64,000 nucleotides of DNA from NCBI RefSeq assembly GCF_013408415.1, contig NZ_JACCAA010000001.1, forward strand, positions 434,001 through 498,000, in the 5' to 3' direction. This document shows, piece by piece, positions 50,852-60,718 of the stretch. Below the pieces are notes generated by a model, which saw only the letters and a list, made by a program, of their open reading frames with translations, made no database searches and had not been told where the DNA came from. The position numbers and the translations under genes are program-made. Within the stretch, counting starts at the first letter, position 1. Every line of letters begins with the position of its first letter. Source of the DNA: Nocardioides daedukensis (GTDB lineage: Bacteria > Actinomycetota > Actinomycetes > Propionibacteriales > Nocardioidaceae).

Positions 50852-51609
50852 TTGGTGTTCCCTGCCTTCTCGGTCCCGGCGAATTCATCGCGCAGTTCAT
50901 CGGACACGCCCATGAGATTGAGCTCCATCGTGAAGCCCTGCTCGAAGCGATAGCTCTTGTTGACGTCGATCGGGTCGATGCCGTTGAGGGCCTCCTTGGC
51001 CGCGCGAATGACGCGCGTGTCCTTGGCGGCGATCTCGCCGGCCACGGCGAGCGCGGCCTCGTCGAGACGGTCACGGGGGACCACCTCGAGGACGGACCCG
51101 TGCTGCACCAGGTCGACGGCCTTGATGGTCCGGGCCGTGAAGTAGAGCGAGCGCATCAGGTGCTGCGGAACCAGGCGGGCCATGTGGGTGGCGGCGCCGA
51201 GGGCACCTTGGTTCACCTCCGGGACACCGAAGAACGCATCGTCACTGGCGACGACACAGTCGGCATTGCCGACCAGGCCGACGCCGCCGCCGACGCAGAA
51301 GCCGTTGACGGCTGCGACGACCGGCACCGCACACTCATAGACGGCCTTGAAGGCGGCGAAGCAACCCTTGTTGGCACCGATGAGCGCGTCGAAGCCCGTG
51401 GTGTTCTGCATCTCCTTGATGTCGACGCCGGCGTTGAAACCCTTGCCCTCCGCGCGCAGGACCACGGCATGCGTGTTCATGTCGCGGCTGGCCTCGTCGA
51501 GGGCTGTTGCGACATCGAACCAACCCTGTACCGGCAACGCATTGACCGGCGGGTAGGCCATCGTGATGACGCGGACGTGGTCCTCGCGAAGCTCTGAGGT
51601 GATCGGCAT
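50848..51609 (-). CDS. echA20: Crotonase-fold ring-cleaving hydrolase EchA20
   Basis: A 253-residue crotonase-superfamily enzyme that, in mycobacteria, opens a ring of the HIP-CoA-derived intermediate before IpdAB. MAYPPVNALPVQGWFDVA, GKGFNAGVDIKEM and GFCVGGGVGLVGNADCVVA are its CoA and oxyanion segments. The first hydratase glutamate is replaced (GGGVGLVG), while FGVPEV keeps the second. I set the start at ATG 51609 behind GGGAGGAG. It heads the - strand operon, divergent from two SDR genes. Confidence 0.9.
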   Translation of the reverse strand: MPITSELREDHVRVITMAYPPVNALPVQGWFDVATALDEASRDMNTHAVVLRAEGKGFNAGVDIKEMQNTTGFDALIGANKGCFAAFKAVYECAVPVVAAVNGFCVGGGVGLVGNADCVVASDDAFFGVPEVNQGALGAATHMARLVPQHLMRSLYFTARTIKAVDLVQHGSVLEVVPRDRLDEAALAVAGEIAAKDTRVIRAAKEALNGIDPIDVNKSYRFEQGFTMELNLMGVSDELRDEFAGTEKAGNTK

Positions 51610-51646
51610 TTTTCTCCTCCCGAATCCTGTGCGGGCTAACAAACCT

Positions 51647-51685
51647 AATGTTTGCTTGGTAGCCTAACAGTTGCTTGGTCCGATG
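51647..51685. promoter_or_regulatory. Probable degenerate KstR2 site(s) between echA20 and the SDR operon
   Basis: Two copies of TGCTTGGT occur at 51653-51660 and 51671-51678, 18 bases apart, each matching the right half of the KstR2 consensus (CTTGnT). The left halves are poor (AATGTT, AACAGT). CAAAC/GTTTG arms also surround 51644-51654. Divergent KstR2 control is expected at this junction by analogy with Rv3549c/Rv3550, but the boxes are weak. Confidence 0.4.
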
Positions 51686-51717
51686 TCCCGGACCGGCGTC
51701 GACCAGAAGGAGCAGGA

Positions 51718-52482
51718 ATGACAATCGGAATCGACCTCACCGGGCGCGTGGCTCTGGTGACCGGCGGCTCGCAAGGCGTCGGCCTGGGGATCGCCGAGGT
51801 CCTCGTCGAGGCCGGTGCCACCGTCGTCACGTGTGCCCGCTCAGCCGTCGAGCAGCCGCTGGAGGGCACCAGCCACCTCCAGTGCGATGTGCGCGACCCC
51901 GAGTCGGTCCACGCGATGGTCGACTCGATCGTGGCCGAGCACGGCCACCTCGACATCGTCGTCAACAACGCCGGGGGAGCGCCGTACGCGCTCGCAGCCG
52001 ATGCCTCGCCACGTCTGCACGACAAGATCCTCGGCCTGAACCTGACCGCTCCGCTGCTGGTGGCACAGGCCGCCAACGCCGTGATGCAGGGCCAGGAGCA
52101 GGGCGGTGCGATCGTGAACATCTCCTCGATCAGCGCGCAACGCCCCTCGCCGGGCACGGCGGCGTACGGCGCTGCCAAGGCCGGCGTGGACTCGCTGACC
52201 AAGTCCCTCGGCATGGAGTGGGGCCCCAAGGTGCGCGTGAACGCGATCAACGTCGGCCTGTGCCGCACCCCGCAGACCGACGACCACTACGGCGGTGACG
52301 AGACCGTGGCCGCGATCGAGGCGACCATCCCGCTCGGCAGGATGGCCAAGCCCGAGGAGGTCGGCAACGTTGTTGCCTTCTTGGCCTCCGATCTCGCCTC
52401 CTACGTCTCCGGCGCCGCGATCGAGTGCCACGGCGGCGGCGAGCCGCCGGTCTTCCTCTCCGTCCTCAGCACCCATTCCTGA
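51718..52482 (+). CDS. SDR-family oxidoreductase (Rv3549c-like)
   Basis: A 254-residue short-chain dehydrogenase: the TGGSQGVGLGIAEVL nucleotide motif near residue 16, CDVRDPES, NNAGGAPY, serine in NISSISAQ and the YGAAK catalytic pair. It ends with GGGEPPVFL. It is the first of two SDRs divergent from echA20, the same layout as Rv3549c/Rv3548c in the KstR2 regulon, so a redox step on HIP intermediates is likely; the substrate is not assigned. ATG at 51718 follows AGAAGGAG. Confidence 0.83.
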   Translation: MTIGIDLTGRVALVTGGSQGVGLGIAEVLVEAGATVVTCARSAVEQPLEGTSHLQCDVRDPESVHAMVDSIVAEHGHLDIVVNNAGGAPYALAADASPRLHDKILGLNLTAPLLVAQAANAVMQGQEQGGAIVNISSISAQRPSPGTAAYGAAKAGVDSLTKSLGMEWGPKVRVNAINVGLCRTPQTDDHYGGDETVAAIEATIPLGRMAKPEEVGNVVAFLASDLASYVSGAAIECHGGGEPPVFLSVLSTHS

Positions 52483-52510
52483 TCCGAACCCCACACCACA
52501 GGAGCAGCAC

Positions 52511-53389
52511 ATGACCCGTCTTCTCGAAGGACGCATCGCCATCGTCACCGGAGCCGGCCGAGGCATCGGCCGCGCCCACGCGCTCGAGCTCGCCCGCCAC
52601 GGCGCGAAGATCGTGGTGAACGACTTCGGCGTCACCAACAACGGCGAGAAGTCCGACTCTCCCGCTCACCAGGTGGTGGCCGAGATCGAGGCCCTCGGCG
52701 GTGAGGCGGTCGTCAACGGCGCGGATGTGGCCGACTTCGACCAGGCCGGCGCGATGGTCCAGCAGGCGATCGACACCTTCGGAGCCCTCGACATCCTGGT
52801 CAACAACGCCGGCTTCGTGCGCGACCGGATGCTGGTCAATGCGGCCGAGGACGAGTGGGACGCCGTGATCCGCGTGCACCTGAAGGGGCACTTCGCCCCG
52901 CTGCGCCACGCAGCGGCGTACTGGCGCGCGGAGTCGAAGGCGGACCGCAAGCGCGCGGGTCGCGTGATCAACACGACCTCGGGAGCCGGACTCCAGGGAT
53001 CCATCGGTCAGGTCGCCTACTCGGCCGCAAAGGGCGGCATCGCGACCATGACGCTGGTGGCCGCGGCCGAGCTCGGGCGCGTCGGCGTGACGGTCAACGC
53101 GATCGCCCCGGTGGCGCGGACCCGGATGACCGAAGGCGCCTTCGACACCAGCGAGATGGCACTGCCCGAGGACAACTCGCCGGTGGTGGCGTGGCTCGCC
53201 TCCGAGGCGGCCGCCAACGTGACCGGCCGGATCTTCGAGATCGACGGGGGCCGGTTGACCCTCGAGGACGCGTGGCGCCACGGCGCGAGCAAGGACGCGG
53301 GTCGGCGCTGGGAGGCGACCGAGCTCGGGGACGTGGTCAACTCGTTGATCGCCGAGGGTGCTGAGCCTGAGCCGGTCTACGGAAGCTGA
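52511..53389 (+). CDS. SDR-family oxidoreductase (Rv3548c-like)
   Basis: A 292-residue short-chain dehydrogenase resembling the dehydrogenase domain of peroxisomal MFE-2. TGAGRGIGRAHALELARHGAK is close to that family, along with VVNDFG, NNAGFVRDRML, VINTTSG and YSAAKGG. It probably oxidises a 3-hydroxyacyl-CoA. ATG at 52511 follows AGGAGCAGCAC. It lies 28 bases after the first SDR and is followed by a perfect hairpin. Rv3548c is the positional equivalent. Confidence 0.83.
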   Translation: MTRLLEGRIAIVTGAGRGIGRAHALELARHGAKIVVNDFGVTNNGEKSDSPAHQVVAEIEALGGEAVVNGADVADFDQAGAMVQQAIDTFGALDILVNNAGFVRDRMLVNAAEDEWDAVIRVHLKGHFAPLRHAAAYWRAESKADRKRAGRVINTTSGAGLQGSIGQVAYSAAKGGIATMTLVAAAELGRVGVTVNAIAPVARTRMTEGAFDTSEMALPEDNSPVVAWLASEAAANVTGRIFEIDGGRLTLEDAWRHGASKDAGRRWEATELGDVVNSLIAEGAEPEPVYGS

Positions 53390-53425
53390 ACCAGCCACTG
53401 AGCTGGGGCGCGACGTACGAACGGC

Positions 53426-53460
53426 ACAGGGCCCGGATCCATGATGGATCCGGGCCCTGT
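53426..53460. terminator. Bidirectional hairpin terminator after the SDR operon
   Basis: A perfect 16-bp stem, ACAGGGCCCGGATCCA (53426-53441) with its complement (53445-53460), and loop TGA. It lies between the SDR (+) and the convergent TM2 gene (-), 13 bases from the latter's stop. Confidence 0.85.
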
Positions 53461-53473
53461 CTCGTGCGTGGAC

Positions 53474-53911
53474 TCAGTTGGGTCGCAGCAGCCGACCGTC
53501 CGCGTCGCGCTGGTCGTCCTGGACCAGGATCATGATCCCGTCGATCAGCGCCCAGACACCGCACCCACCACAGGTGAGGAGCTGGAAGATCGCGATGGTG
53601 GTGTGGCCGGTGTAGAACCGACCGATGCCCAGGGTGCCGATGATCAGCTGGAGCAGGCCGGCCAGCAGCTTGCTCTTCTCGCCGTAGGGCTCGCCGGTCT
53701 GCGGGTGGCGGCCGTACGGCGCCTGCGGGTCCGGGGCGCCGGGGAAGCCGTAGGCATATCCCGGCGCCGGCATTCCGTAGCCCTGACCGGGCTGGCCCGG
53801 CATGGGCTGGCCTTGCATGGGCTGACCCTGCATGGGGCCGGGCTGGGGCGGCTGCGGGCCGGGCTGTCCCCAGCCGGCTTGGTCGTCAGGTTCGTTGCCG
53901 TGTTCGCTCAC
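53474..53911 (-). CDS. TM2-domain membrane protein with proline/glutamine/glycine-rich N-terminus
   Basis: A 145-residue protein. About 75 residues are low complexity, with repeated PGQP/MQGQPM units. A TM2 domain follows: two membrane helices joined by the conserved GIGRFYTGHTTIAIFQLLTCGGCGVWALIDGI, the DRF-like GRFYTG motif being typical. Function is unknown; TM2 proteins are small envelope proteins. It sits 18 bases after the acyl-CoA dehydrogenase gene on the same strand, so it may be read from the fadA5 promoter, although its content looks unrelated to sterol metabolism. Confidence 0.82.
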   Translation of the reverse strand: MSEHGNEPDDQAGWGQPGPQPPQPGPMQGQPMQGQPMPGQPGQGYGMPAPGYAYGFPGAPDPQAPYGRHPQTGEPYGEKSKLLAGLLQLIIGTLGIGRFYTGHTTIAIFQLLTCGGCGVWALIDGIMILVQDDQRDADGRLLRPN

Positions 53912-53929
53912 GGGTGCACTCTGCCACGC

Positions 53930-55149
53930 TCAGCGGCGCAGCAAACCCTTGGCGACGTGTGTCACCTGCACTTCGTTGGAACCCGCATAGATCATCAGCG
54001 ACTTCGCGTCGCGAGCCAGCTGCTCGACCCGGTATTCGGCCATGTAGCCGTTGCCGCCGAACAGCTGCACCGCTTCCATCGCCACCTCGCAGGCGGCGCG
54101 AGACGAATACAGCTTGTACGCCGACGCTTCGGCGATGTCGATCAAGGTGCCGGCCCGCCGGGCGGCGATGCCCTTGAAGACCATGTTGGCCACGTTGACG
54201 CGCGCGATCTCCATCTCGGCGAGCTTGAGCTGGATCAGCTGGAAGTCGCCGATCGGCTTGCCCCACAGCTCCCTGGACTTCGCATAGTCGATCGAGAGCC
54301 GCTGGCACTCCTCGATGATTCCCAGGGCGAAGGTGGCGATGCCGACCCGCTCGGCCACGAAGTTGGCCTTGGCCGATGCACGCCCGTCGGAACCGGGTGT
54401 GCCGGCGAGCAGTCGGTCGCGTCCAAGACGGACGTTGTCGAAGAAGAGCTCGCCGGTGGGGGAGGAGGCCATCCCCATCTTCTTGAAGGGCTGGGACTGG
54501 GTGAGGCCTTCCATGCCGGTGTCCAGGACGAAGGTCAGCACGGGCTGCTGACGGCGGTCGACGCCGGATCCGTCGTCGAGCTTGGCGTAGACGACGATGG
54601 TGTCGGCGTACGGGCCGTTGGTGATGAACGTCTTGTGCCCGCTGAGCAGGAAGTCGTCGCCGTCGGGTCGCACGGTCGAGCGCATCCCGCCGAACGCGTC
54701 CGATCCCGACTCGGGTTCGGTGATCGCCCAGGCGCCGACCTTGTCGAAGGTGAGCAGGTCGCGCGCCCAGCGCTTGCGCTGTTCCACGGAGCCGAGCGCG
54801 TTGATGGTCCCGGCGGTCAGTCCGGCCGAGACCCCGATGGCCGTGGGGATGCCCATGCCGACCTTGACCAGCTCGATGTTCGCGATGCTGCCCAGGGCCA
54901 CCTCGAGGCCTTCGGGTTGCTCCTCGTCGAAGGGCTGCCCGGCCGCCTCCGCCTCGGTCTTGCGGATGTCGTGGTCGAAGCGCTGAGCAGCGGCCTCGGC
55001 CAGCCCGAAGGCGGAGTAGTAGCTGCGGACGAGGTCGTAGGGAGGCAGTCCCTCGAACTCGAGCGCGTCCTGGTGGGGACGGAGTTCCTTGTCCACGAAC
55101 TTGCGGACGGCGTCACGGACGGCCAGGTCGTCCTGGCTCCACTCGAACA

Positions 55150-55150
<1 letters not shown>
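53930..55150 (-). CDS. Acyl-CoA dehydrogenase, probably of the sterol side-chain pathway
   Basis: A 406-residue acyl-CoA dehydrogenase. ITEPESGSDAFGGM and GHKTFITNGPYADT are FAD-binding. LFGGNGYMAEYRVEQLARDAK precedes IYAGSNEV, so the C-terminal glutamate of medium-chain enzymes is Ala. NFVAERVGIA supplies a Glu-Arg at the helix-G position used by isovaleryl- and long-chain-type enzymes. The insert HDIRKTEAEAAGQPFDEEQ in the N-terminal domain is not in typical short-chain forms. The ATG overlaps the fadA5 stop (ATGA), tying it to the sterol side chain. The exact FadE number and substrate cannot be assigned. Confidence 0.8.
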
Positions 55151-56430
<1,280 letters not shown>

Positions 56431-56462
56431 CTAACATTCCGAGAGTATGTAACGATCGTCAC

Positions 56463-56476
56463 TAGAACGTGTTCTA
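56463..56476 (+). promoter_or_regulatory. KstR-type operator for cyp125
   Basis: TAGAACGTGTTCTA is an exact consensus match and nearly a perfect palindrome, lying 19 bases before the cyp125 GTG. The two boxes of this divergent region are 108 bases apart, so each promoter has its own site. Confidence 0.85.
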
Positions 56477-56494
56477 CACACCTGGAGGAAGCAA

Positions 56495-57727
56495 GTGACC
56501 GTGACCGCGCAGTTGCCCGTGGGATTCGATCCGACGGACCCGGACCTGAACGAGCAGGGGATTCCGCACGAGCAGTTCAAGGCGCTGCGCCGCAGCGCAC
56601 CCGTGCACTGGGTAGCCCAGGAACAGGAGGCGCGGGCCGGATTCAAGGGCTGCGACGGCTACTGGGCACTCACCAAGCACGAGGACATCGCAGCGGTGTC
56701 GAAGAACAGCAAGGTGTTCTCCACCGCCAAGCAGGGCGCCATCATCCGGTTCGCTCCGGACATGACTCCCGAGCAGGTCGAGCTGCAGGGCGTGATGCTG
56801 ATCAACCAGGACCCGCCGGACCACACCAAGCTCCGCCAGGTGATCTCCCGTGGGTTCACCCCCCGCGCCATCGGTGCCCTGCACGAGGCGCTCAAGGAGC
56901 GGGCCCACAAGATCGTCGCGGATGCCAAGGCCAAGGGCTCGGGCAACTTCGTCGAGGACATCGCCGCCGAGCTCCCGCTCCAGGCCATCGCAGAGTTGAT
57001 GGGAGTCCCGCAGGAGGACCGCGGCAAGCTGTTCGAGTGGTCGAACCAGATGCTCTCCTACGACGACCCGGAGATCGAGGGCGACGAGGAAGCAGCGTCG
57101 ATCGAGATCCTGACCTACGCGGCAGCACTGGCCGACGAGCGTCGCAAGAACCCCAAGGACGACATCGTCACCAAGCTGCTGACCGCTGACGTCAACGGTG
57201 AGGCACTGACCGACGACGAGTTCGGGTTCTTCATCATCCTGCTCGCAGTGGCCGGCAACGAGACCACCCGCAACGCCATCACCCACGGGATGGACGCCTT
57301 CTTCAACCACCCCGAGCAGTGGGAGGACTACAAGGCGAACCGTCCCGACACCGCTGTTGACGAGATCGTGCGCTGGGCGACCCCGGTGTCGGTCTTCCAG
57401 CGGGTGGCGCTCGAGGACGTCGAGATCAACGGCCAGCTGGTCAAGGAGGGCGATCGTGTCGGGCTGTTCTACTCGAGCGGCAACTTCGACGAGGACAACT
57501 TCGACGCGCCCTACGACTTCAACATCAACCGCCAGAACAACAACCACCTCGGTTTCGGTGGTCACGGGGCGCACTACTGCATCGGCGCAAACCTGGCCCG
57601 GCTGGAGATCGAGCTGATCTTCAACGAGATCGCGGACCAGATCCCCGACATCAAGCGGGCCGGCGAACCCCACCGCCTGCGCAGCGCCTGGATCAACGGC
57701 ATCAAGGCGCTCCAGGTCACCTACTGA
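56495..57727 (+). CDS. cyp125: Steroid C26/C27-monooxygenase, cytochrome P450 CYP125
   Basis: A 410-residue cytochrome P450 that oxidises the terminal methyl of the sterol side chain to the acid, starting side-chain beta-oxidation. The I-helix is AVAGNETTRN (Thr pair at 257-258), E290-x-x-R293 is EIVR and the heme cysteine is Cys362 in FGGHGAHYCIG. The ending RLRSAWINGIK resembles CYP125A1. GTG at 56495 has GGAGGAA upstream. A redox partner (ferredoxin) is not encoded next to it. It is followed by a hairpin and a tandem repeat rather than ltp genes. Confidence 0.94.
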   Translation: MTVTAQLPVGFDPTDPDLNEQGIPHEQFKALRRSAPVHWVAQEQEARAGFKGCDGYWALTKHEDIAAVSKNSKVFSTAKQGAIIRFAPDMTPEQVELQGVMLINQDPPDHTKLRQVISRGFTPRAIGALHEALKERAHKIVADAKAKGSGNFVEDIAAELPLQAIAELMGVPQEDRGKLFEWSNQMLSYDDPEIEGDEEAASIEILTYAAALADERRKNPKDDIVTKLLTADVNGEALTDDEFGFFIILLAVAGNETTRNAITHGMDAFFNHPEQWEDYKANRPDTAVDEIVRWATPVSVFQRVALEDVEINGQLVKEGDRVGLFYSSGNFDEDNFDAPYDFNINRQNNNHLGFGGHGAHYCIGANLARLEIELIFNEIADQIPDIKRAGEPHRLRSAWINGIKALQVTY

Positions 57728-57746
57728 CCCACGCGTCCGCGCTCCT

Positions 57747-57783
57747 CGAGCCTGCACAACTGATCGCAAGTTGTGCAGGCTCG
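57747..57783. terminator. Hairpin terminator after cyp125
   Basis: A perfect 15-bp stem, CGAGCCTGCACAACT (57747-57761) with its complement (57769-57783), 7-base loop. It is 19 bases after the cyp125 stop, and the convergent - strand gene ends at 57872. The right arm continues into the tandem repeat array and shares the GCAGG core with it. Confidence 0.8.
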
Positions 57784-57796
57784 ATGCGTTGCTGGC

Positions 57797-57871
57797 GCAG
57801 GTTGGACGCGCAAGAAGTGCAGGTTCGGCGCGCAACAAGTGCAGGTTGGGCGCGCAACAACTGCAGGTTCG
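57797..57871. repeat. 22-bp tandem repeat, about 3.4 copies
   Basis: GCAGGTT recurs at 57797, 57819, 57841 and 57863, exactly 22 bases apart. The consensus unit is GCAGGTTSGRCGCGCAASAA plus ST. Copies differ at few positions, and the last is cut after nine bases exactly at the stop of the carboxymuconolactone-decarboxylase-like gene (57872). There are no variable spacers, so it is not a CRISPR array. It may be a family of dispersed intergenic repeats; this cannot be tested within the window. Confidence 0.8.
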
Positions 57872-58438
57872 TCAGAGGCGGCGGTCGGGCTGGACCCTCA
57901 GCGCCTTCAACGTCGTGGCCAGCATCCGGTAGTGACCGACCAGCATCAAGAGCTCGACCGCGGTGCGCTCATCGAGTACGTCGCGCAGTCGGCGCCAGGT
58001 CTCGTCGCTCAGGTCCTGGCTCGCGAGGAGCTCGTCGGTGACGTCGAGGAGCAGCCGGTCCCGCAGCGACCAGTCGTGCTGCTCCATGCCCTGGGGGCCC
58101 TGGGCGCCGGCGAGCAGGGCGACGGCGTCGATCTCGCCGGCGGTGAGACCGGCCCGGCGGCCGAGGCCAGCGTGCTGCTCCCACTCATAGTCCGATCCCG
58201 CGCTCGCCGCGACCCGGAGGATCACCAGCTCGGTCTCTCGCCGGGCGAGCCGTCCACCGGGCATCAGCGTGCCGGCGAAGTGCAGCCAGCCCCAGAAGAG
58301 CCGGCGATTGCGGCCCAGGGTCAGGAAGACGGCTGGCGGCTCGGTGCGTGAGACCTTGCCTGCGATCCGGGAGAAGAGCCAGATGAACGGACCCACGTCG
58401 CGCATCGACCCGGGGGCGAGCCTGGCCTGGCCGCTCAC
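57872..58438 (-). CDS. Carboxymuconolactone decarboxylase family (AhpD-like) protein
   Basis: A 188-residue all-helical protein. ARRETELVILRVAASAGSDYEWEQHAGLGRR is the core of the carboxymuconolactone decarboxylase fold. The AhpD cysteine pair (CxxC) is absent; Ser and Asp-Tyr occupy that place, so peroxidase-type redox chemistry is unlikely. Family members include decarboxylases and proteins of unknown role. GTG at 58438 is the likely start; ATG at 58405 is possible. It follows the SDR gene by 10 bases. Confidence 0.75.
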   Translation of the reverse strand: MSGQARLAPGSMRDVGPFIWLFSRIAGKVSRTEPPAVFLTLGRNRRLFWGWLHFAGTLMPGGRLARRETELVILRVAASAGSDYEWEQHAGLGRRAGLTAGEIDAVALLAGAQGPQGMEQHDWSLRDRLLLDVTDELLASQDLSDETWRRLRDVLDERTAVELLMLVGHYRMLATTLKALRVQPDRRL

Positions 58439-58448
58439 GCCTGGCCCC

Positions 58449-59348
58449 TCACGACTGGTCCGCCCGCCGAGCCTGGCCGACAGCAGGCAGGGCCCGGTTG
58501 GCCCCGAAGTTCATCACCCGCATCGCGCCGACATAGCCGGGGGAGAAGTGCCGCTGGATGAAGTGGATCAGCCGAATGTCGTTCGAGGTGTAGACCCAGT
58601 ACTTGTTCTTCCGCACGCCCGCGATGATCGACTCGGCGGCAGCCTCGGGGGAGACCGCCCGCTTCTTGAAGTGCGCGTGCGCCCTGGTGAACGCGGGGGT
58701 GGCCTTGTCGATGCCGGCGATGTCGATGGTGTCGGTCAGGCCGGTGTCCACGCCGCCCGGGCAGACCAGGCTCACCCCGATCCCATGGCGCCGTAGATCG
58801 AACCGGAGCACCTCCGAGACCCCACGGATGCCGAACTTGCTGGCGGAGTAGGCCGCGTGCCACGGCATCCCGATGATGCCGGCCGCCGACGAGACGTTCA
58901 CCAGGTGCCCGCCCCTGCCGGCCTCGATCATCGGCGGGATGAGCGTCTCGATGACGTGGATCGGTCCCATCAGGTTCACGTCCACCAGGCGCTTCCAGTG
59001 ACTGTGCTCCAGCGACTGCACCGTGCCCCACGAGGAGATGCCGGCGATGTTCATCACGATGTCCATCGCCCCGTGCTCTGCGGTCAGGCCGGCTGCGAGA
59101 CGGCGTACAGCCTCGTAGTCGCTGACGTCCACGGCCTCGACCAGTCCCACGTGCCCGCCGATCGCGCGGATCTGATCGGCGACCTCCAGCAGGGGCGCCT
59201 CGTTGCGGTCGGTGAGGTGGACGACCGCTCCCTCGGCCGCGGCCAGCTCGGCGGTTGCCCGCCCGATGCCGCTCGCGGCGCCAGTGATGAAGACCTGCTT
59301 GCCTGACAGGTCACGCCGAACGGATCGAGAGCTGCGCTTGCGGAACAT
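58449..59348 (-). CDS. SDR-family NAD(P)-dependent oxidoreductase
   Basis: A 299-residue short-chain dehydrogenase of the classical type. TGAASGIGRATAELAAAEG is the nucleotide motif, NIAGISSWG the next conserved segment (Asn-Ile-Ala-Gly instead of NNAG), with SSAAG and YSASK catalytic residues. A C-terminal extension of about 45 residues has YWVYTSNDIRLIHFIQRH, seen in actinobacterial membrane-associated SDRs. Substrate unknown. ATG follows GAGGAG. It lies between the phospholipase-D-like gene and the decarboxylase-like gene on the same strand. Confidence 0.8.
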   Translation of the reverse strand: MFRKRSSRSVRRDLSGKQVFITGAASGIGRATAELAAAEGAVVHLTDRNEAPLLEVADQIRAIGGHVGLVEAVDVSDYEAVRRLAAGLTAEHGAMDIVMNIAGISSWGTVQSLEHSHWKRLVDVNLMGPIHVIETLIPPMIEAGRGGHLVNVSSAAGIIGMPWHAAYSASKFGIRGVSEVLRFDLRRHGIGVSLVCPGGVDTGLTDTIDIAGIDKATPAFTRAHAHFKKRAVSPEAAAESIIAGVRKNKYWVYTSNDIRLIHFIQRHFSPGYVGAMRVMNFGANRALPAVGQARRADQS

Positions 59349-59361
59349 GGTTCTCCTCGGG

Positions 59362-60621
59362 TCACAAGACGTGGCGGAGCGGGGCGAGTACGGCCTCGGT
59401 GAATCGGCGATAGATGTTGCGACGTTCCCAGTCGGCCAGGGTTACCGGGACACAGTTGGACAGGTCCGTCTCGAAGATCGCCTCCATCGTGGCGGCGAGC
59501 TTCGGGTCGATGAACTCGACGTTGATCTCGTAGTTGCCGCTCATGCTCAGGCGGTCGATGTTGGCGGTCCCGATGGTCGCCCAGTTGCCGTCGATGGTGG
59601 CCGTCTTGGAGTGCACCATCGCCTCACGGAACCAGTGGATCTTCACGCCGGCTTCGAGCATCTGGCTGTAGTAACCCCGGCCGAGCCAGTCGGCGACGAT
59701 GTGGTTCGACTTCTGCGGCACGAGCAGGCGTACGTCGACCCCGCGCCGGGCCGCGTTGTTGATCGCGTCGACGAAGTCCTCGTCCGGGATGAAGTAGGCG
59801 TGGCTGAGCCAGACGCGACTGGTGGCGCGGTTGATCGCCTCGAGGTACATCGACCGGATCGGGAACATCCACAGCCGCGGCACGTTGCGGTGGATCCGGA
59901 TCCGCGGCTCCCACTGCGAGGCGGTCTCCAGCAGCAACGGGCGCTCGCTGGCGCGGAAGCGCTTGCGGCGGTTGAGGTTCCAGAAGTCGGCGAAGGCGCG
60001 CTTGAGGTCCCACACGCCCGGCCCGGTGATCCGGCAGTGGGTGTCTCGCCACTCGGTGGCATAGGGCGTGCCGATGTTGTAGCCGCCGACGAACCCCACG
60101 GCGTCGTCGACCACCAGGATCTTGCGGTGGGCGCGGCCGTAGCGGCGCAGGTCGAAGAAGCGGAACCCGGCGTTGTAGACCGGATAGCGCAGCACCTTGA
60201 GGCTCGGGGCGAACCGCTTGAACCTCGGGTTCACCACCAGGTTGGCGAACCCGTCATAGATGATGTGTACGTCGACGCCTCGCTCGGCCGCATCGGTGAG
60301 GGCCTGCTTGAAGCGCTCGCCGACCTCGTCGCCCTTCCAGATGTAGGTCTCCAGGAGGATCTGCTTCTTCGCGCTCCCGATCGCCTCCAACATGTCGGCA
60401 TAGACGTCCTTGCCGAAGGTGTAGGTCGTCACCGTGCCATCGCCCACCGAGACGGTCTCCGGCGCGGTGATCGGGAAAGGCTTCGGCTTCTTGTTCCGGC
60501 GTCGGTAGGAGTCGACGAGGGTGAGCCCCATCGCCAGCAGCACCGGGGCCGTGACGAACGTGATCAGGGACCGCCGAAGCCACGACAGTGCCCAGGCGTT
60601 GGAGAAGTTGGGTCGGAGCAC
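59362..60621 (-). CDS. Phospholipase D-like protein, cardiolipin synthase type
   Basis: A 419-residue protein. One N-terminal membrane helix (ITFVTAPVLLAMGLTLV, about residues 18-35) precedes two HKD motifs: HRKILVVDDAVGFVGG and HSKTATIDGNWATIGTANID, both with the H-x-K-x4-D residues. Transphosphatidylation of phosphatidylglycerol to cardiolipin, or phospholipid hydrolysis, is expected at the membrane. A single helix instead of two differs from E. coli ClsA. GTG at 60621. It is divergent from uvrB. Confidence 0.87.
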   Translation of the reverse strand: MLRPNFSNAWALSWLRRSLITFVTAPVLLAMGLTLVDSYRRRNKKPKPFPITAPETVSVGDGTVTTYTFGKDVYADMLEAIGSAKKQILLETYIWKGDEVGERFKQALTDAAERGVDVHIIYDGFANLVVNPRFKRFAPSLKVLRYPVYNAGFRFFDLRRYGRAHRKILVVDDAVGFVGGYNIGTPYATEWRDTHCRITGPGVWDLKRAFADFWNLNRRKRFRASERPLLLETASQWEPRIRIHRNVPRLWMFPIRSMYLEAINRATSRVWLSHAYFIPDEDFVDAINNAARRGVDVRLLVPQKSNHIVADWLGRGYYSQMLEAGVKIHWFREAMVHSKTATIDGNWATIGTANIDRLSMSGNYEINVEFIDPKLAATMEAIFETDLSNCVPVTLADWERRNIYRRFTEAVLAPLRHVL

Positions 60622-60718
60622 GCCGTCAATCTAGTGCAGGGTGCCCACGTGGCGTGTGACTCTCTCGGGCAAAGCCGTCGCCGAGGCGTTGTCGGTGTGC
60701 CCGGTTAGGCTGAATGTC

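Noticed and set aside
57797..57871. Possible CRISPR array.
   Set aside because: Period is 22 bases with no variable spacers and no cas genes.
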